Below, piece after piece: positions 26,805-34,593 of a stretch of DNA of 62,588 nt; within the stretch, counting starts at the first letter, position 1; every line of letters starts with the position of its first letter. A program made the translations under genes and the position numbers. Source of the DNA: Oscillospiraceae bacterium (GTDB lineage: Bacteria; Bacillota; Clostridia; Oscillospirales; Acutalibacteraceae); assembly GCA_009779995.1 (NCBI GenBank), contig WRDW01000006.1, positions 1-62,588 on the forward strand. Direction: 5' to 3'. The notes under the pieces were generated by a model. It saw only the letters and a list, made by a program, of their open reading frames with translations. It was not told where the DNA came from and searched no databases.

Positions 26805-27290
26805 TCACGCAGCGCCGCCATGCCGTGCGTACTCGCAAAACCTGAACCGCAGCCCGCCGCTCTCCCGCCAGGGCCCCTCGCGCACCGGGGCCCAGTGCGG
26901 CAGGGCGTCCAGGTTGGGCAGGGCGGCGTCCGCCTCGCGGGCGGCGTCGATTTTCGTGACGAGCGCCCGCGCGCAGCTATCCAGCAGGGCGGCGTAAATC
27001 TCTTCCCCGCCAATCAGGAAAGTCTCATGTTCCCGCGCAAATTCCCTCGCCTGGTCAAGATTGCGCAGCACAATCACGCCGGGGGGCGAAAAATCGGGGT
27101 CGCGGCTGAGCACAACATGCGCCCGCCCGGGCAAAAGCCCCGGCAGGCTGTCAAACGTCTTTCGTCCCATGAGCAGCGCGTGCCCCATGGTGACGGCCCG
27201 GAAGCGCCGCAGGTCGGCGGGTATCCGAAATAAAGGAGCACCGCGAATGCCGATGCCCCAGTTTTGATCCACGGCGGCGATAAGGGTCAT
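26805..27290 (-). CDS. folA: Dihydrofolate reductase
   Basis: NADPH-dependent reduction of dihydrofolate. 161 residues from the ATG at 27290 (MTLIAAVDQNWGIG), which fits the family start; an ATG six codons earlier is possible and neither has a strong ribosome site. Conserved blocks are the Met20 loop NWGIG, a substrate-binding acid in IPADLRRFR, MGRKTFDSLP, the HVVLSRD cofactor strand and IGGEEIYAALL. No thyA lies nearby. The family C repeat lies upstream. Confidence 0.92.
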   Translation of the reverse strand: MTLIAAVDQNWGIGIRGAPLFRIPADLRRFRAVTMGHALLMGRKTFDSLPGLLPGRAHVVLSRDPDFSPPGVIVLRNLDQAREFAREHETFLIGGEEIYAALLDSCARALVTKIDAAREADAALPNLDALPHWAPVREGPWRESGGLRFRFCEYARHGGAA

Positions 27291-27328
27291 GGGTTGGCGT
27301 CCAATCATTGTTATTTTGCGCGCAAATC

Positions 27329-27393
27329 GTAGGGGACGGCCTCCGGACGTCCCTGGTCGTATCGTCCGGGGCGTCGGGGACGCCGCCCCCTAC
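27329..27393. repeat. Inverted-repeat element, family C
   Basis: Terminal arms GTAGGGGACGGC (27329-27340) and GCCGCCCCCTAC (27382-27393), with two internal GGACG/CGTCC pairs. It lies between folA and the alcohol dehydrogenase gene. Confidence 0.65.
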
Positions 27394-27423
27394 TTAATGC
27401 GTTGTCCAGAAAATAATTCAGCA

Positions 27424-28488
27424 TTATACGTTCAGCCCCAAAAACAACCCCTCCACCTTTCCCGCGTCCATGGGAACCGGGTTATTCCCCATGTTCGGCG
27501 GCACCATACACTCCAGGGCCAGTTCCGGCAGGTCGGCCAGGGGGATGCCCGCGTCCTGCAAGGTGCGCGGCAGGCCCAGGGCGGCGTTCAATCTGTCGAG
27601 TTCGTCCGCGAAGGCGAAGGCGTCTTCGAACCCAAGCGCCCGTGCAATGCCATGCAGGCGGCCCTCCTCCGCCGGGGCATTGAGGCGGCACAAAGCGGGC
27701 AATGTAAAGGCGCAGGCCGTGCCGTGGGGCAGGCCGCAGCGCGCGGTGAGCGGGAACGAGCAGGCGTGGGCGGCGGCGGTCTTCGCCTGGGAGAAGGCCA
27801 GCGCCGCCAGCAGGGAGCCCTCGCTCATGGCGCAGCGGGCGGGGAGGCCGCCGGGGTTGGCATAGGCTTTTTCGAGATTTTGCAGGATCAGCGGCACGGC
27901 GGCCAGGGCCAGGGCGTCGCTTGCCGGGCTGTGGTGGATGCTCCACAGGGCCTCCACCGCGTGGGAGAGCGCGTCCATCCCCGTGGAGGCCGTCACCCCC
28001 GGCGGCACGCTGAGGGTCAGTTCGGGGTCAACGATGGCCACCTTCGCGAAATACGACGGGTCGGTGCGGGGCATCTTCGTCCCGGCGTCGTCCGTGAGCA
28101 CGCTGATGCAGGTGGCCTCGGAGCCCGTGCCCGCCGTGGTCGGCAGGGCGATCACAGGCAGGCCCCCGGCGGCGGCTTTCGCGCAGTCCAGGGCGCTGCC
28201 CCCGCCGACGGCCACCACCGCGTCGGCCCGCACCCGCGCCAGGAAGGCCGCGCAGTCCATCATGTTCTGCACGGTGGGGTTGGGCCGCATCCGGGCGAAG
28301 ATCTCGTCCAGAATGAATAATTCCGGGGCAGGGGAGGTGACGGCGTCAATCAGGCCGAAACGCAGGGCCGCCGGGTCGGCCACCAGCGCCGCGCGCTTCG
28401 CGCCCATTTCGCGCAGAAACTCGGCAGTCTCCGCCGCCGTGCCGGGACCGAAACGGATTTTGACCGGGTTGAAATAATTCCAGGCCAT
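27424..28488 (-). CDS. Iron-containing alcohol dehydrogenase
   Basis: NAD(P)H-dependent group III alcohol dehydrogenase, 354 residues. AAGGAG lies just before the ATG at 28488; the frame runs 27 codons further without a site. The nucleotide-binding GGGSALDCAKA is near residue 95. Metal ligands are seen in DALSHAVEALWS (His) and HACSFPLTARCGLPHGTAC (two His). The family acts on butanol, propanediol or lactaldehyde-type substrates in fermenting bacteria. No acetaldehyde dehydrogenase or microcompartment gene accompanies it. Confidence 0.9.
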   Translation of the reverse strand: MAWNYFNPVKIRFGPGTAAETAEFLREMGAKRAALVADPAALRFGLIDAVTSPAPELFILDEIFARMRPNPTVQNMMDCAAFLARVRADAVVAVGGGSALDCAKAAAGGLPVIALPTTAGTGSEATCISVLTDDAGTKMPRTDPSYFAKVAIVDPELTLSVPPGVTASTGMDALSHAVEALWSIHHSPASDALALAAVPLILQNLEKAYANPGGLPARCAMSEGSLLAALAFSQAKTAAAHACSFPLTARCGLPHGTACAFTLPALCRLNAPAEEGRLHGIARALGFEDAFAFADELDRLNAALGLPRTLQDAGIPLADLPELALECMVPPNMGNNPVPMDAGKVEGLFLGLNV

Positions 28489-28558
28489 AGGATTCTCCTT
28501 TTGTGTAACACGTGAATACGCGGACGGCCCGCAGGCCGCCCCTGCCCATATGCTTTCT

Positions 28559-29863
28559 CTACGATACAAGCACCGCGAGGTTGACGTCTCCCGTTCGCAT
28601 GGTCTTGTTCATGGCCTTGATGTCAATCCCGTACTTATTCTTCACCTCGGCCGGGATCCGTGTCCATCCAAGAATCATGCAGGCCTTGAGGCGTTTTTCG
28701 CCGAAAAGCAGCGTATAGCGCCCGCTGTTATCCGCATCGCGGCTGACGATAATGGGCTGTAGCAGGCCATCGCGGTTAATGCTTTCCGCCAGGCTCAGGA
28801 TTTCGGCCTTGTTTTCCTCAAAAAAGGCCGGGGAATGCACGAGTTCGCAGTAGATAGCCGCGATTTCAACCTGCTCAAAGGCGGGCGCGGCGCTCTTCCC
28901 TCCCGCGTCGGCGGATTCCAGGCCGCGTTTGAAGGAGTATACATAGGGGATGGCCAAATCGATATTGCGGTTGGCCTGGATTTTTTTCGTAGCGATTTTC
29001 GCGATCTCGTATTTTATGTAGGCCCGTTCGGTGGAGGCCGCCATGTATTGCAGCCTGAAAAGCGTGCCGTATTCCCAGGTGTCGGCCCGCACGAAGGGTT
29101 CCTGCCCAGTGCTTTCGATGATGTCCGCCGTCACCTCCCGGGCCGTAGTGATGAGGATGTCCTCCACCGTGTCCCAGTCGGAGTCAAGCGTGATACGGAA
29201 GAGCACCTCATCGAGCACGAAAGCCGACTCCTCGCGGCTGTGGGTGTAAGAGCAATTGATGACCATGGCGGAAAAGAGCAGGGCGTTGGGCACGTTGAGC
29301 ATACGCCCGCTGGGGTCTTCGGAGCCTACCGTGCCGCCCACCTGGTTCAGCGTGAGGTACAGCGGGTTGAATTTGATGACGTCTCCCATGAGGCCGTACT
29401 GCGGGAAGCTGACCCTATCGCCGATTTTATAGGGCCGCGTGATGAGGATCATCACCCAGGCCGCTACGCCCGACACCGGAGCCTGCAGCGACCAGCCCAG
29501 CATCATGCTGCCATATTGCGAGAATACGCCGCCCACTTTGCCCAAGATGCCGTAGGCCGTGCACAGCCCTATAGCGATGCTTAGGCCGCACAGCACCTTA
29601 TAAAAGCCCTTGAGCATGACCACATCCACATTCGTGCCCCGCCGCAGGTTGATGCGCGCGGCGGTGAGCAGGGTGATCCCATGGTATAACGCCACGCTGA
29701 ACATCGTGAGCATGAGCAGCCGCATAAGCGATTGGCCCGGGCTGAGTATGCGTATCACCAGGCCCCGGCGCTCAAGAATCAGCGCCAGCACGCCCAACAT
29801 CGCGCTCACGGTCAGGCCAGCGACGGCCCGCAGGGTTGTTTTCTTTAAGTCGTTTTGCTTCAT
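28559..29863 (-). CDS. MscS-type mechanosensitive channel fused to a ParB-like C-terminal domain
   Basis: 434 residues; GAGGGGG precedes the ATG. Four hydrophobic segments (about 12-30, 47-68, 84-110, 120-142) lead into the MscS beta domain: RPYKIGDRVSFPQYGLMGDV at 143-162 and MLNVPNALL at 188-196. The cytoplasmic alpha/beta part runs to about 310. Residues 331-415 look like a ParB/Spo0J N-terminal domain: ILSLAESINRDGLLQPIIV, RYTLLFGEKRLKACMILGW, RIPAEV. The GEKRLKA block corresponds to the ParB GERRxRA nucleotide-binding motif. Both parts are in one uninterrupted frame. The channel would release solutes under membrane tension; the ParB-like part suggests CTP or DNA binding, which is inference. 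Confidence 0.82.
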   Translation of the reverse strand: MKQNDLKKTTLRAVAGLTVSAMLGVLALILERRGLVIRILSPGQSLMRLLMLTMFSVALYHGITLLTAARINLRRGTNVDVVMLKGFYKVLCGLSIAIGLCTAYGILGKVGGVFSQYGSMMLGWSLQAPVSGVAAWVMILITRPYKIGDRVSFPQYGLMGDVIKFNPLYLTLNQVGGTVGSEDPSGRMLNVPNALLFSAMVINCSYTHSREESAFVLDEVLFRITLDSDWDTVEDILITTAREVTADIIESTGQEPFVRADTWEYGTLFRLQYMAASTERAYIKYEIAKIATKKIQANRNIDLAIPYVYSFKRGLESADAGGKSAAPAFEQVEIAAIYCELVHSPAFFEENKAEILSLAESINRDGLLQPIIVSRDADNSGRYTLLFGEKRLKACMILGWTRIPAEVKNKYGIDIKAMNKTMRTGDVNLAVLVS

Positions 29864-29893
29864 TTGCCAAAGCCCCCCTCACAAACTCCAAGT

Positions 29894-29921
29894 ATTATAC
29901 CACAGTGAAGGGAAATGTCAA
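29894..29921 (-). promoter_or_regulatory. Promoter of the MscS-ParB gene
   Basis: Minus strand TTGACA (29921-29916), 16-base spacer, TATAAT (29899-29894). Confidence 0.8.
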
Positions 29922-29999
29922 TGCGTTTTTGTGCTTTCAAGGTTAATTTTCTTTTTCTTTTTTCTTTATTTTATCATTGCTTTTGCCCGGTCCGGTGTG

Positions 30000-30869
30000 T
30001 CACCTCTCCTTATACTGATACGCCCGCACATAATCCACCACAAAATCCGTGATCTCGCCCGGCCTGTTTTTGCGGATGTCCCCCGGCCAGCCGTCCAGCT
30101 TGCCCAGGTTGTGCTCCACGCTCAGGATCATGAACTGCGGCACGCGGCTTACCCCGCCGAAGGAGCTTCGCCCGGCCTCCATGCCGTCGATGTAGAAGAT
30201 GTACTCGCGCTCGTTCCACTCCAGGCCGTAGGTGTGGAAAGAATCATAGGGTTCGCTCACGCGGAACTTGCCCACGTTCACCATCCGGTGCTCTTTGCCG
30301 TAGCCGTCGTAGTGCAGGTTCGATGAAATCGAGTTCTTCAAAAGAGGCACGCGGCAGATGTAGTACGGGCTCTCGAAGATGTCGATCTCCGTGCCGCACA
30401 GGCCCGTGCCGTTTTTGATGCCGACGGTCTCGGTGTACATCCAGAACGCGCCCCAGAGCCCCACGCCACGGGGCAGCATACAGCGGGCCTCGAAGTAGCC
30501 GTAGCGCTGGCGGAAGGTCTCCCTGGTGTCGATCCCCGCGGTGTACCAGCCCGGCTCGCCGCCGCCCATGCCCTGTTCGAGGTATGCCGTGGGGATATGC
30601 AGCTTGCCGTCCCTGACCTGCGCCATGTCCATGCACCACCAGCCGCCGCGCCGCCTGTGCGCGCCCTCGGTGAAGCTACCCTGCCCGTGGAGGTGCCCGC
30701 CCCATTTGTCCATGTCCAGGCTGTCCCCCTCGAACTCGTCGCTCCAGGTCAGCTCGAATTTGTCCAAATCCAGTTTTTGCCCCGCAGGCACGCTGGGGAC
30801 GCGCGCCTCCCCCCGCAGCCACGCGGCGACCATATGCCCGTTGGGCAGCCAAAACCGCCTCTTGCCCAA
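30000..30869 (-). CDS. Glycoside hydrolase family 16 (beta-glucanase-like)
   Basis: 289 residues from a TTG at 30869, chosen because GGGAGG lies eight bases upstream. An ATG 33 bases earlier falls inside the promoter -10 element, so it cannot be the start. The catalytic EIDIFE motif (nucleophile and acid/base Glu) is at residues 161-166, with the typical FELTWSDEFEG start of the jelly roll and conserved aromatic residues around it. The family cleaves beta-1,3/1,4-glucans, agar-type or related polysaccharides. No signal peptide is visible, which is unusual for a GH16 enzyme. Confidence 0.88.
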   Translation of the reverse strand: MGKRRFWLPNGHMVAAWLRGEARVPSVPAGQKLDLDKFELTWSDEFEGDSLDMDKWGGHLHGQGSFTEGAHRRRGGWWCMDMAQVRDGKLHIPTAYLEQGMGGGEPGWYTAGIDTRETFRQRYGYFEARCMLPRGVGLWGAFWMYTETVGIKNGTGLCGTEIDIFESPYYICRVPLLKNSISSNLHYDGYGKEHRMVNVGKFRVSEPYDSFHTYGLEWNEREYIFYIDGMEAGRSSFGGVSRVPQFMILSVEHNLGKLDGWPGDIRKNRPGEITDFVVDYVRAYQYKER

Positions 30870-30900
30870 TCCAAACACCTCCCATGATCTTGTCACCAGC

Positions 30901-30930
30901 ATTATGTCATATTCCTTGCCGGGATGTCAA
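30901..30930 (-). promoter_or_regulatory. Promoter of the GH16 gene
   Basis: Minus strand TTGACA (30930-30925), 18-base spacer, CATAAT (30906-30901). Its position rules out the ATG at 30902 as the start codon. Confidence 0.7.
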
Positions 30931-31041
30931 GCATTTTTCGTTGCAAATGGTATGAAAATTTCATGCCCCGGAGCCTGCACCCCCGGCCTGCGAATAAACG
31001 GGCCACAGGGCGGAAAGCTAAGAGAGCTTAAAAAATTTTCC

Positions 31042-31070
31042 TTGCATTCCCCCGCATCCTATGCTAAAAT
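31042..31070 (+). promoter_or_regulatory. TTGCAT/TGC-TAAAAT promoter of the YdbC gene
   Basis: TTGCAT at 31042-31047, 17-base spacer ending TGC (extended -10), TAAAAT at 31065-31070. Confidence 0.65.
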
Positions 31071-31157
31071 GTTAAATTATAATATGTAGCGCCCCGCGCG
31101 CCGCATGAATACCATGCAGTGTGACATAAGATTGTACGATACGGAAGGAAGATCGCA

Positions 31158-31391
31158 ATGGCGGAATTTACGTATGAAATCGTGGAGGAGCTGGGCGTGC
31201 TCAGCGAGACCGCGCGCGGCTGGACCAAGGAGCTCAACCTGATCTCCTGGAACAAGCGCGAAGCCAAGTACGACATACGCGAGTGGGCCCCCGAGCACGA
31301 GAAGATGGGCAAGGGCGTCACCCTGAGCGGCGACGAGTGCGCCGAGCTCAAGCGCCTGCTGGCGGGCATTGACTTCGATGCGATGGAATAG
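31158..31391 (+). CDS. YdbC/PC4-family single-stranded nucleic-acid-binding protein
   Basis: 77 residues; GGAAGG precedes the ATG. The sequence FTYEIVEELGVLSE...WTKELNLISWN...KYDIREWAPEHEKMGKGVTLSGDE matches the small Firmicute YdbC family, which has the fold of the PC4 transcription coactivator and binds single-stranded DNA. It is the first gene of a short unit with the metallo-beta-lactamase gene 25 bases downstream. Confidence 0.88.
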   Translation: MAEFTYEIVEELGVLSETARGWTKELNLISWNKREAKYDIREWAPEHEKMGKGVTLSGDECAELKRLLAGIDFDAME

Positions 31392-31416
31392 GCCGGGGAC
31401 GGACGCGGGGGACGGC

Positions 31417-32469
31417 GTGACGGACAAAACCGGCGGCAGCGCAAGCGAAGCGACGAAAAAGGCCAAAAAGATCGCCACGTGGGTTGTCGTGGGCGGGATG
31501 ACCGCCATTTTCCTGTTCGACGCCCTGGCCGTGCTGCTCGCCAACGCCTGGGAGAGGCGCTGGCCCGTCACGGACGCGGCCCTCCTAAGCACGGAGGAAG
31601 TGCTGGCCTGGAAAGACGGCGCGGCCGGGATTATCCATTTCCTCAACACGGACAACTCCGACTGCATCCTGCTGGAGAGCCGGGGACATTTCGCCTTGGT
31701 GGACAGCGGCTGGGGCAGCGACAACCCCAACGAGCACTCCCTGCGGCCGGGCTATGAGCAGCGCGTGCTGGACTACCTCAAAGCCTACGCCGCCGGGCCG
31801 GACAGCCGGGTCTCCCTCGACTTCGTGCTGCCCACGCACTACCACTACGACCACGCGGGAGGCTTCCCGGCGATTCTCGCCGACCCCGCCGTCGAGGTCG
31901 GCACGGTCTACCTGCGGGAGATGTGGGGCGAGCCCCGGCCCTACGAGCTGGGCTCCTGGGGGATAGGCGAGAACCGGCGGCGCATAGAGGAGGCCGCGCT
32001 CGCGCGGGGCTTCTCCATTGAGACCCATTTGCCGGACAGGCCCTTCGCCCTGGGGGACATGACCATCACGCTGCTCAACCGGGAGGAGGCCCCGAAGGCC
32101 CGGGGGGAGAACGACAATTCGATTGTCGTTCTGATCGAGTGCGCGGGAAAAAAGGCCCTGCTGTGCGGGGACGTCACCACCATGGCGGGCCTGGAGCGGG
32201 CGATAGGCCAACAGGCGGGGCCGGTGGACGTCGTCAAACTCGGGCACCACGGCTACACCCTCAGCGGCTCGATTCCCTTCCTGCGGGAGACACGGCCGCA
32301 GCTCGCCGTGGTGACCAACGACAGGGGCCGCGTCTACCCCAACGTGCACTGGAACCTGGCCTTTTACGCCCGCGCGGCTCTGTTTTCCGGCGTGCGGGAG
32401 AACGGCCTGGCTGTGACAATCTCCTCCCAAGGGAAAATCTGGGTGACGGGAAACTTGCATCGCCCGTAA
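31417..32469 (+). CDS. Membrane-anchored metallo-beta-lactamase-fold hydrolase (ComEC-like domain)
   Basis: 350 residues from a GTG preceded by GGGGGA; earlier in-frame starts overlap the ydbC-like gene and lack sites. One N-terminal membrane helix (about 18-42) precedes the hydrolase domain. Metal ligands are in THYHYDHAGG, the later CGDVTT aspartate and KLGHHGYT. The NTDNSDCILLES and VDSGWGSDN strands match the ComEC C-terminal type, which may act as a nuclease or phosphodiesterase outside the membrane. Its substrate is unknown. Confidence 0.8.
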   Translation: MTDKTGGSASEATKKAKKIATWVVVGGMTAIFLFDALAVLLANAWERRWPVTDAALLSTEEVLAWKDGAAGIIHFLNTDNSDCILLESRGHFALVDSGWGSDNPNEHSLRPGYEQRVLDYLKAYAAGPDSRVSLDFVLPTHYHYDHAGGFPAILADPAVEVGTVYLREMWGEPRPYELGSWGIGENRRRIEEAALARGFSIETHLPDRPFALGDMTITLLNREEAPKARGENDNSIVVLIECAGKKALLCGDVTTMAGLERAIGQQAGPVDVVKLGHHGYTLSGSIPFLRETRPQLAVVTNDRGRVYPNVHWNLAFYARAALFSGVRENGLAVTISSQGKIWVTGNLHRP

Positions 32470-32521
32470 CTGGGAAAAACAACACATGGTGCTGCCAATG
32501 TGTGCCAATTCCCCTTATCTG

Positions 32522-32551
32522 GGTGAATAACTCGGTGGATAATGTGGATAA
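32522..32551. promoter_or_regulatory. Three tandem DnaA-box-like 9-mers upstream of gltX
   Basis: On the minus strand TTATCCACA (32551-32543, perfect), TTATCCACC (32542-32534) and TTATTCACC (32530-32522) run head to tail. The first two abut and the third is three bases away. They lie about 90 bases before the gltX start codon. Confidence 0.55.
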
Positions 32552-32639
32552 CAATTCGTTCAAAAGCCCAAAAAACCGCCCTTGGCGCGGTGGATACTTG
32601 GTAAAGCATGAGAAATTATCGTCCTGGAGGCCCCAGATC

Positions 32640-34277
32640 ATGACAGAAAATCTTGTCTCCGCCGCCCGGTTGGCAGCCGCCATTTTTGAAAGCGGACTAA
32701 AATCCCCTGCAGAATGGGAGGCACGGTTCCCTGTGCGCGGCCTTCCCGAGGGCGCCATGGTCACGCGCTTCGCCCCCAGCCCCACGGGCTTTTTGACCCT
32801 GGGCAACCTGCTCACCGCCTTCGTGGACCGCCTGCTGGCGAACACAAGCGGCGGCGTGTTCTTCCTGCGCCTGGAGGACACCGACAAAAAAAGAGAGACC
32901 GGGGACGGCGTATCGGGCATTGTGAACGACATGGCGGCCTTCGGCCTTGCCATCGACGAGGGCGTCACGGGCTTCGGCACGGAGCGGGGCGCTTACGGCC
33001 CCTACACCCAGAGCCACAGAAGAGAGATCTACCACACATACGCCAAGGCCCTGGTGGAGCAGGGCCTGGCCTACCCCTGCTTCTGCTCCGCAGACGACCT
33101 GGACAAATTACGCAATGAGCAGGAGCAAGCTGGTGTAAATAAAGGCTATTACGGCCAGTGGACAAAGTGCCGTAATCTGTCTTTGGACGAGCAATTGGCG
33201 CATTTAAAATCCGGCGAGCCATACACCCTGCGCCTGCGCTCGCCGGGGGACGCCTCGCGCAAGATTTTCGTCAATGACTTAGTCAGAGGAAAACTGGAGC
33301 TGCCCGAATACGACATGGACGTGGTGCTGCTCAAAGCCGACGGGATTCCCACCTATCACTTCGCACACGCCGTGGACGATCATTTGATGCGCGTGACGCA
33401 CGTCATCCGCGGGGACGAGTGGCTGGCGAGCCTGCCATTGCACGCGCAGCTGTTCTATCTATTGGGCTTCAAACCGCCGAAATACGCCCACATCGCCCCC
33501 ATGATGAAGCTGGACGCCGAGACCGGCGGCAAGCGCAAGCTGAGCAAGCGCAAGGACCCCGAGGCCGCCGTGGGGGCCCTGGTGCGCGCGGGCTACCCCA
33601 ACGCGGCCCTGCACGAATACCTGGTGACGCTGCTCAACTCCAGCTTCGAGGACTGGCGGCGGGCGAATCCCGATGCGCCCCTTGCGAAATTCCCCTTTTC
33701 CCTGAAGAAAATGCAGCCCAGCGGCGCGCTGTTCGACCTGCAAAAGCTGGAGGACGTCAGCAAAACAGTCATCTCCCGCATGACTGCCGAGCAGGTATAT
33801 GCGCAGGCCCTCGCCTGGGCGAATGCTTTCGACCCCGACTTGGCCTCCCTGCTCTCGAATGACCCTGCATATTCTATCGCCATGCTCTCCATAGACCGGG
33901 GCAACAAAAAGCCCCGGAAGGACATCGCCCGCTGGGGCCAGCTGCGCGAACTTTACTCGTATTTCTATGACGAGCTCTTCGAGCCCCGGCTCGTGAGCGC
34001 CCCCGAAATCCTCCAGGCCTACCTCGAAGTCTACGACCCCAATGACGACAAAGACGCCTGGTTCGCGAAAATCAAGTCCATCTGCGAGCCCCTGGGCTAT
34101 TGCCCCGACGTGAAGACCTACAAGGCCGACCCTGACACCTGGAAGGGCCATGTGAGCGACGTGAGCGGCGCAATTAGAATGGCCGTCACCGGCCGGGAGA
34201 ACACGCCGGATTTGTGGGCGGTGATGCGGGTGATTGGGGAGGCAAGGGTGCGGGGGAGGATGGAGGAGGCGATGTAA
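32640..34277 (+). CDS. gltX: Glutamyl-tRNA synthetase, variant HIGH motif
   Basis: Charges tRNA-Glu; 545 residues from the ATG at 32640 with GGAGG upstream. The class I core is clear: TRFAPSPTGFLTLGN, RLEDTDKKRE, PCFCS and the KLSKRKDPE block standing for KMSKS. The normal HIGH element (LHIGG in most GluRS) reads LTLGN here, so the first histidine is Thr. The sequence is otherwise intact with an anticodon-binding C-terminal half. The variant could be a lineage feature or a paralogue with an altered role; no second gltX is visible in this window. Just downstream are the nucleotidyltransferase pair and then glnS. Confidence 0.9.
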   Translation: MTENLVSAARLAAAIFESGLKSPAEWEARFPVRGLPEGAMVTRFAPSPTGFLTLGNLLTAFVDRLLANTSGGVFFLRLEDTDKKRETGDGVSGIVNDMAAFGLAIDEGVTGFGTERGAYGPYTQSHRREIYHTYAKALVEQGLAYPCFCSADDLDKLRNEQEQAGVNKGYYGQWTKCRNLSLDEQLAHLKSGEPYTLRLRSPGDASRKIFVNDLVRGKLELPEYDMDVVLLKADGIPTYHFAHAVDDHLMRVTHVIRGDEWLASLPLHAQLFYLLGFKPPKYAHIAPMMKLDAETGGKRKLSKRKDPEAAVGALVRAGYPNAALHEYLVTLLNSSFEDWRRANPDAPLAKFPFSLKKMQPSGALFDLQKLEDVSKTVISRMTAEQVYAQALAWANAFDPDLASLLSNDPAYSIAMLSIDRGNKKPRKDIARWGQLRELYSYFYDELFEPRLVSAPEILQAYLEVYDPNDDKDAWFAKIKSICEPLGYCPDVKTYKADPDTWKGHVSDVSGAIRMAVTGRENTPDLWAVMRVIGEARVRGRMEEAM

Positions 34278-34278
34278 C

Positions 34279-34593
34279 ATGGAACAGAGCCAAACCGTGA
34301 GCTATATCGTGCGGGCCTCCGAACACGCGGGGAACGACCTGGTGCTGTGGCTGCGATACCTCAGCAAATGGGTCAATCCCTCGGGCCATATTTTTTCTGA
34401 CCGGGAGATAGCCCAGATACAGGGCGAGAACAGCATTTCATTTATGAAAAAAACGGTGCTGGCCGAGGCGATCAAACCGGGCACGCCAACGAATGCATAT
34501 GTAATCAAGCTCAGGCAGCCCTATGACAACTCGCATATTCTGGAGATGATAGAGAGGTTGAAGGCCGGTGAATATGGGCAGACAGAATCATAA
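34279..34593 (+). CDS. Uncharacterised 104-residue protein, partner of the nucleotidyltransferase
   Basis: The ATG directly follows the gltX stop, with AGGAGG inside the gltX end. No family was recognised. The protein looks compact and mostly helical, with VSYIVRASEHAG, SDREIAQIQGENSISFMKK and a C-terminal helix ILEMIERLKAG. The first 100 residues end inside the start of the next gene, which overlaps by 20 bases. That coupling suggests the two products work together, possibly as antitoxin or cofactor to the nucleotidyltransferase. AT-richer than gltX. Confidence 0.6.
   Translation: MEQSQTVSYIVRASEHAGNDLVLWLRYLSKWVNPSGHIFSDREIAQIQGENSISFMKKTVLAEAIKPGTPTNAYVIKLRQPYDNSHILEMIERLKAGEYGQTES

Noticed and set aside
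31369-31416. TTG or ATG start of the metallo-beta-lactamase gene overlapping the YdbC gene
   Set aside because: The GTG at 31417 has a ribosome site and avoids the overlap.
32522-32551. Replication origin
   Set aside because: Three DnaA-like boxes without dnaA/dnaN or an AT-rich unwinding region nearby do not make an origin.
32470-32639. T-box riboswitch before gltX
   Set aside because: No T-box sequence or specifier-loop pattern was found; the striking sequence there is the DnaA-box-like cluster.
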